Of a stretch of 18,386 nt of DNA, positions 14,770 through 18,386 are shown piece after piece. Below the pieces are notes generated by a model. The model was given only the letters and a program-made list of their open reading frames with translations, was not told the origin of the DNA and made no database searches. Location: NCBI GenBank assembly GCA_012842105.1, contig DUTL01000214.1:1-18386 (forward strand). Direction: 5' to 3'. Origin of the DNA: Candidatus Fermentithermobacillaceae bacterium. Lineage in GTDB: Bacteria; Bacillota; Sulfobacillia; Fermentithermobacillales; Fermentithermobacillaceae. Position 1 is the stretch's first letter. Each line of letters begins with the position of its first letter. Position numbers and translations under genes: made by a program.

Positions 14770-15642
14770 ATGGAAATTCAGAGTGTTCTGTATGGCGTCA
14801 ATCTTGTTGATACTGATTTTTGGCTCAGTACCGGAGCCGTGGTAGCCAGGATAGGCGCGGTTATCGTCATGGCATTGCTGGTGGTCAAGATTGGCAACTC
14901 TTTGATTAACAAGCTTCTTTCTGAGCCAAAGGGCAAGGTTCCGGGGTTGCCAATCGATGAGGCCCGGGCAGAAACCCTTTCAGGCCTCTTGCGCAGCACT
15001 CTCAGATATGTAACCGGTATAGTGGCGCTTCTAATGGTCTTGGATTTGCTGGGCATTGACACTAAGGCGCTTCTTGGAGGTGCGGCTGTACTGGGGCTGG
15101 CAGTGGGCTTCGGTGCTCAGAACCTGGTCAGGGACGTAATCACAGGGTTTTTCCTCATATATGAGAGGCAATATGACGTTGGCGATTATGTCACCATAGC
15201 CGGCGTGTCCGGGATTGTTGAGCAAATTGGCCTTAGAACCACTGTTTTGCGTGATTGGTCAGGGGATGTTCATACGGTTCCAAATGGGTTAGTGGAAAAA
15301 ACTACGAACAGCAGCAGAAGGGGGTCCAGAGCTCTTGTTGAAGTCCCGGTATCATATGCGGCAGATTTACGGCAAGTGATCGACATTATGGAACAGGTTT
15401 GTGAACAGGCCGCAGAAGAATTGCCGGCAATTCGCGAAGGCCCCAGGGTATTGGGTGTTAAGCAATTGGGTGAGTCGGGAGTAGTGCTTCTTGTTTGGGC
15501 AAGGGCCGAACCTTTGAGCCAGTGGAACGTGGAAAGAGAACTGCGCTTGAGAATCAAAGAGGCTCTTGATACTGCCGGCATTGAAGTTCCCTATCCCAGG
15601 CTGGTGGTTTGTGGCGAGTCTCACAAGGAAGGCTGCAGGTAA
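14770..15642 (+). CDS. MscS-family small-conductance mechanosensitive channel
   Basis: This is a homologue of MscS, a homoheptameric inner-membrane channel that opens under membrane tension to release osmolytes. At 290 residues it has the standard size. Three helices fit the family (about 21-40, 80-95, 100-127); the third, pore-lining helix is glycine and alanine rich (LLGGAAVLGLAVGFGAQNLV) as expected. Next come the beta domain motif YDVGDYVTIAGVSGIVEQIG, then TTVLRDWSGDVHTVPNG, and an alpha/beta C-terminal domain. I start at ATG 14770 because AAGGGGTG lies about 7 bases upstream; a longer frame from 14701 adds 23 residues that are not channel-like. It is a lone plus-strand gene flanked by minus-strand units and likely responds to osmotic downshift. 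Confidence 0.93.
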   Translation: MEIQSVLYGVNLVDTDFWLSTGAVVARIGAVIVMALLVVKIGNSLINKLLSEPKGKVPGLPIDEARAETLSGLLRSTLRYVTGIVALLMVLDLLGIDTKALLGGAAVLGLAVGFGAQNLVRDVITGFFLIYERQYDVGDYVTIAGVSGIVEQIGLRTTVLRDWSGDVHTVPNGLVEKTTNSSRRGSRALVEVPVSYAADLRQVIDIMEQVCEQAAEELPAIREGPRVLGVKQLGESGVVLLVWARAEPLSQWNVERELRLRIKEALDTAGIEVPYPRLVVCGESHKEGCR

Positions 15643-15703
15643 TTTCGAATCGCGCTTTGCGATGCAGTTTGTCCGGTAATCTAATCAACAAAGGAGCCTA
15701 GAG

Positions 15704-15725
15704 GTGGGCGTTCGAGTCAGCCCAC
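15704..15725 (-). repeat. Hairpin downstream of the cysteine-rich gene
   Basis: GTGGGC (15704-15709) and GCCCAC (15720-15725) form a 6-base-pair stem with a 10-base loop, between the converging ends of mscS and the cysteine-rich gene. On the minus strand it is followed by a moderately T-rich stretch but no clean T-run, so it is at most a weak terminator. Confidence 0.3.
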
Positions 15726-15760
15726 TGTCCGGCCCCTTCGCTTGTTACCTTGAGCTGGCA

Positions 15761-15985
15761 TTACCCTTTGCAGAGCAGATCGTCTACCGGTGGGCAATCG
15801 GATTCGCAAGGCTCGCAAAATTCCCATTCAGGGCATGCACCGTTATTGATCGTTAGGCACCTGGTGAAAATAATGTAGGTCACGTGGCCTGGACAGCAGC
15901 AATCGGTTGTAGAGCACCTGCCTTCTCCGCTTTCCGGAAGTTCGGCCATTTCTCTTGCCGCCTTGATCAAATTCCTGTGTACCAT
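15761..15985 (-). CDS. Small cysteine-rich protein, unknown function
   Basis: I do not recognise this 74-residue protein. It has a lysine/arginine-containing N-terminus of 23 residues without cysteine (ending ELPESGEGR), then ten cysteines in 49 residues at 24, 29, 30, 31, 43, 51, 57, 60, 64 and 72, including a CCC run and a CxxCxxxC pattern. There is no membrane helix or signal peptide. The gene is real by its translation signals: GGAGGTG lies 7 bases before the ATG. The pattern would suit metal or iron-sulfur binding, a disulfide-rich spore protein, or, less likely, a modified peptide precursor with leader and core; no maturation enzyme is in the window. It lies between the convergent mscS and the DUF4438-like gene, 175 bases from the latter. 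Confidence 0.7.
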   Translation of the reverse strand: MVHRNLIKAAREMAELPESGEGRCSTTDCCCPGHVTYIIFTRCLTINNGACPEWEFCEPCESDCPPVDDLLCKG

Positions 15986-16099
15986 TGTTTCACCTCCAGC
16001 AGGGTTTAGGAGTCGCTACATAATATGTTCCGGGAGGTAAGTGGTTACAGGAACCTGATTATTGTCAGTTTGAGATGAGGTCTAACATGGCAGCCATGG

Positions 16100-16129
16100 G
16101 GAGGGGACACTGTTCTTGGTATCCCCTCC
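16100..16129. terminator. Strong stem-loop between the DUF4438-like and cysteine-rich genes
   Basis: GGAGGGGACAC (16100-16110) pairs with GTATCCCCTCC (16119-16129) in an 11-base-pair stem (one wobble or mismatch depending on strand) with an 8-base loop. A short T-run (ATTTTC) follows only on the plus strand. On the minus strand, where the flanking genes lie, there is no T-run, so it may be an attenuator or a processing or stability structure instead of a terminator. Confidence 0.45.
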
Positions 16130-16160
16130 ATTTTCAATTGGAACGATTGTGGAAATCGCA

Positions 16161-17015
16161 TCAGCGCAGGCTGAGATAGCCTGCTATGTTTGCCTTCTCT
16201 ACCTTAACCGGCTTTATTTTGCCCTTAAGCGATGTCATCAGAGATGTTACGCCCGGGCCGTGGCCTGAAACAAACGAGTCACCGTGGACGACTATTCCGA
16301 TAATCACTGCGCCGCGCCTGTAACTTCTGCCGTAATAGGACGATGAATCCATAATCGCAACTATGTCGCCAAGCCTGATTTGGTCAAGCCCCAGCTCTTT
16401 GAGCCGCTCTTCTTCCATAGATGTAATGTCATAATCTCCGGATTCCGCTGATGATGCGCCCAGCCCGCTTCCCATGAATTCAGGGGGTATCATTGCAGTT
16501 ACCGGAACCTCAAGCACACCTTCTTTTTCAACAATGTCCATCTTATTCGCTAAATCCGGATCTAGGTTTAAGCACTTTATGTCGGGGTAATCAGTGAGCT
16601 CAAGCCCTTGTCCAATCGATCTTACCTGGACCTTATCACCTACTTGAAGTTTCTCAAGCACGTCGGGCTCAAAGTGGATAAGCACATGCTCTATACCGCC
16701 ATGCTTACCGGTTACCGTACCCATTGCTCCTTTGGCATCCCCTGAGATTACATATGCTGTGTTTCCTATGCACGACAAGGTGTTATATCCCCGGTTCGGG
16801 CCTTCTTCCTTGTGTTTCGTGCTTACACCCGGTTCGATGTGATCGCCGGCCCACCCGAAGGCAGGGTCCCCTACTTTTACGTTGTAGGCTATTCCGCCTG
16901 TTCCAGGTGTGACCCTTATGCGCCCGTCGTAGCACATCCTGGGACGAGCTACAGGTGATGATACCTCTCCCATAACCGAGAGCATTACCAGCCTGTCTTT
17001 GTTTGTTTTTATCAT
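16161..17015 (-). CDS. DUF4438-like protein, unknown function
   Basis: This 284-residue soluble protein resembles, from memory, the DUF4438 family found in anaerobic and thermophilic bacteria, whose function is not established. Recognisable features are the N-terminal VMGEVSSPVARPRMCYDGRI, a glycine-rich central part (TVTGKHGGIEHVLIHF), a GSGLGASSAESGDYDI stretch, and a C-terminal GIVVHGDSFVSGHGPGVT with HG and GHG motifs. There is no signal peptide or membrane helix. The ATG at 17015 has AGGAGG about 9 bases upstream. It follows the S9 peptidase gene by 82 bases on the same strand with no visible terminator, so co-expression is possible. A link to peptide or amide metabolism is guessed from that neighbour only. 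Confidence 0.75.
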   Translation of the reverse strand: MIKTNKDRLVMLSVMGEVSSPVARPRMCYDGRIRVTPGTGGIAYNVKVGDPAFGWAGDHIEPGVSTKHKEEGPNRGYNTLSCIGNTAYVISGDAKGAMGTVTGKHGGIEHVLIHFEPDVLEKLQVGDKVQVRSIGQGLELTDYPDIKCLNLDPDLANKMDIVEKEGVLEVPVTAMIPPEFMGSGLGASSAESGDYDITSMEEERLKELGLDQIRLGDIVAIMDSSSYYGRSYRRGAVIIGIVVHGDSFVSGHGPGVTSLMTSLKGKIKPVKVEKANIAGYLSLR

Positions 17016-17097
17016 GTGTCTAAGCCTCCTGTTCTTCTAAATGCAGAAACCATGGTTCCAAATGTTCAGGCCACATACTGCGTAAGGTGCCACCCAT

Positions 17098-18386
17098 TTA
17101 TTGAAGGGGCAGCTCATAACTGTCAGCTTGCTTTTCAAGGTGGGAATCAAACCACCTTAGAATCTGATTAAGCCTGTGCACCCGCAAGACAGGTTTCCCG
17201 CTTCTTGAGAGCTCGTGATTGGATTCAGGAAACCTTGCCATTTCAACCTTCTTCCTGAGTTTCTTCAGCGCTACGTAGAATTGCTCTCCCTGTTCAATGG
17301 GGCACCTCATATCGTTCTCTGCATGGATTATGAGAAGGGGAGTGTTGACGTTTTCAACGTAGGCAATAGGCGAATGCTTCCACAGCAAGTCCCGATCATT
17401 CCAGGGATTGCCCAGGAGCTGGGTTTCGGTAAACGTGTATCCGATGTCAGATACGCCAAAGAACGAAAGCCAATTTGAGATGCTTCTTTGGGTTACGGCA
17501 GCTTTGAACCGGTGTGTATGCCCTACAATCCAGTTGGTCATGAAACCTCCGTAGCTACCTCCGGTTACACCCAGGTTATCTCCATCGATGAAGTCAATGG
17601 CAGTGGCAAAGTCTGTCCACGCCATCAAGTCGTCGTAATCCATTCCGCCGTAGTCGCCTATGACCGCATGGAGGAACTCCTGGCCAAACCCCTCGCCTCC
17701 CCTGGGGTTAGTATAGATTACGGCATATCCGGCTGCTGCCAGTATCTGAAACTCGAAGAAGAAATTCCACCCGAACATAACTGCAGGGCCACCGTGAATT
17801 TCAAGGACGGCCGGATATTTGTGCCCTTCTTTGTACCCTATGGGCTTCATGATCCAGCCAAACCTGTCTTGTCCGTCACTTGATTTAAAATTGTGTTCTT
17901 CAGGCCCGCTCAGGTACACTTCATCAAGCAATTGCTTGTTTTCGCAGGTCAGCAGGGTGTCCTCGCCGGAATCCAGGCGGAAAACGCCAATGTCTCCGGG
18001 TATGGTTGGAGTGCAAATGGCAGTGGCGAAGGTTGTTCCTGATTGATCCAGCGTAAAGCCGAATATTTGCCTTTTGCCATCTAATACCTGTTCTACCTTG
18101 CCGCCTTCAACCGGCACAGAAAACAATGAGGTTTCGCCGTTGTTGCTTGCCAGGAAATAGACAGCCTTGCCATCGGGGCTCAACGTAGGCCCGGATTGCG
18201 ACGGGCCGAAACGGGAATCTCCTGACATGCTGTCTCCGATTCCTCTGTCGAAGCCCCCGGTAAGCATGAGCGCTTCGCCACCATGAGCTGGTATTTTCCA
18301 TATACGGGACAAAGTTGCTGAGCCGTGCTCTCTCTTGTGTCCTGCGTATACAATGTATTTTCCGTCCGGGGTCCAGACAGGCGCTC
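17098..18386 (-). CDS. S9-family serine peptidase (prolyl oligopeptidase/acylaminoacyl-peptidase type), partial
   Basis: This is the C-terminal portion of an S9 peptidase that releases residues or short peptides from oligopeptides. The frame is open to the window edge, so the true start lies beyond 18386. The visible N-terminal part is beta-propeller-like with repeated WTPDGKYIVYAGH and LSPDGKAVYFLAS blades. The alpha/beta hydrolase domain follows, with HGGPAVMFGWNF (oxyanion region), TNPRGGEGFGQEF, the nucleophile serine in GGSYGGFMTNW (codon 17554-17556), the aspartate in HAENDMRCPIEQG (codon near 17311-17313) and the histidine in ESNHELSRSG (codon near 17215-17217). The triad is complete and correctly ordered, which favours an active enzyme. 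At least 429 residues are visible, against 600-700 for the full family. The DUF4438-like gene follows 82 bases downstream. Confidence 0.93.
   Translation of the reverse strand, partial: APVWTPDGKYIVYAGHKREHGSATLSRIWKIPAHGGEALMLTGGFDRGIGDSMSGDSRFGPSQSGPTLSPDGKAVYFLASNNGETSLFSVPVEGGKVEQVLDGKRQIFGFTLDQSGTTFATAICTPTIPGDIGVFRLDSGEDTLLTCENKQLLDEVYLSGPEEHNFKSSDGQDRFGWIMKPIGYKEGHKYPAVLEIHGGPAVMFGWNFFFEFQILAAAGYAVIYTNPRGGEGFGQEFLHAVIGDYGGMDYDDLMAWTDFATAIDFIDGDNLGVTGGSYGGFMTNWIVGHTHRFKAAVTQRSISNWLSFFGVSDIGYTFTETQLLGNPWNDRDLLWKHSPIAYVENVNTPLLIIHAENDMRCPIEQGEQFYVALKKLRKKVEMARFPESNHELSRSGKPVLRVHRLNQILRWFDSHLEKQADSYELPLQ

Noticed and set aside
15704..15725. tRNA T-arm-like sequence (GTTCGAGTC in a hairpin)
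   Set aside because: The upstream 60 bases show no D-arm, anticodon arm or acceptor stem that could complete a tRNA.
1..18386. CRISPR array, insertion sequence, prophage or integrated element
   Set aside because: No repeated spaced units, transposase, integrase, attachment-like duplication or abrupt change in coding style was seen.

Overview
The window looks like chromosomal DNA of an endospore-forming Bacillota (Clostridia-type) bacterium. The evidence is a complete gerA-gerB-gerC spore germinant receptor operon, strong AGGAGG-type ribosome binding sites, and base composition near 50% G+C by eye. Several genes seem to start at TTG or GTG. I see no transposase, integrase, CRISPR array, rRNA or tRNA, so this reads as ordinary chromosome rather than a mobile island.

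Layout. (1) 33-5158, plus strand: an EamA/DMT permease, then a tightly packed trio of two P-protein (GcvPA/GcvPB)-like PLP enzyme subunits and an NAD-type short-chain dehydrogenase. The GcvPAB pair keeps the PLP-binding residues but departs from the glycine decarboxylase consensus at several conserved motifs, and no gcvT or gcvH lies nearby. (2) 5328-8200, minus strand: four closely spaced genes for membrane proteins of unknown function, headed by a DUF6754-like protein and preceded by a structured leader with a possible promoter. (3) 8396-12758, minus strand: gerA, gerB, gerC, then a possible 30-codon ORF and a small two-helix membrane protein. (4) 13018-14412, minus strand: an M20 metallopeptidase (dipeptidase type). 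(5) 14770-15642, plus strand: an MscS-type mechanosensitive channel with a leader that can form alternative hairpins. (6) 15761-18386, minus strand: a 74-residue protein with ten cysteines, a DUF4438-like protein, and an S9 prolyl-oligopeptidase-type serine peptidase cut by the window edge.

How the genes may work together. Two peptidases and an amino-acid-type PLP enzyme cluster suggest a peptide or amino-acid consuming lifestyle; this is inference from content. The two parts most worth pursuing are the divergent GcvPAB-like/SDR operon, which may act on a substrate other than glycine, and the four-gene membrane cluster, which looks like an uncharacterised envelope complex.
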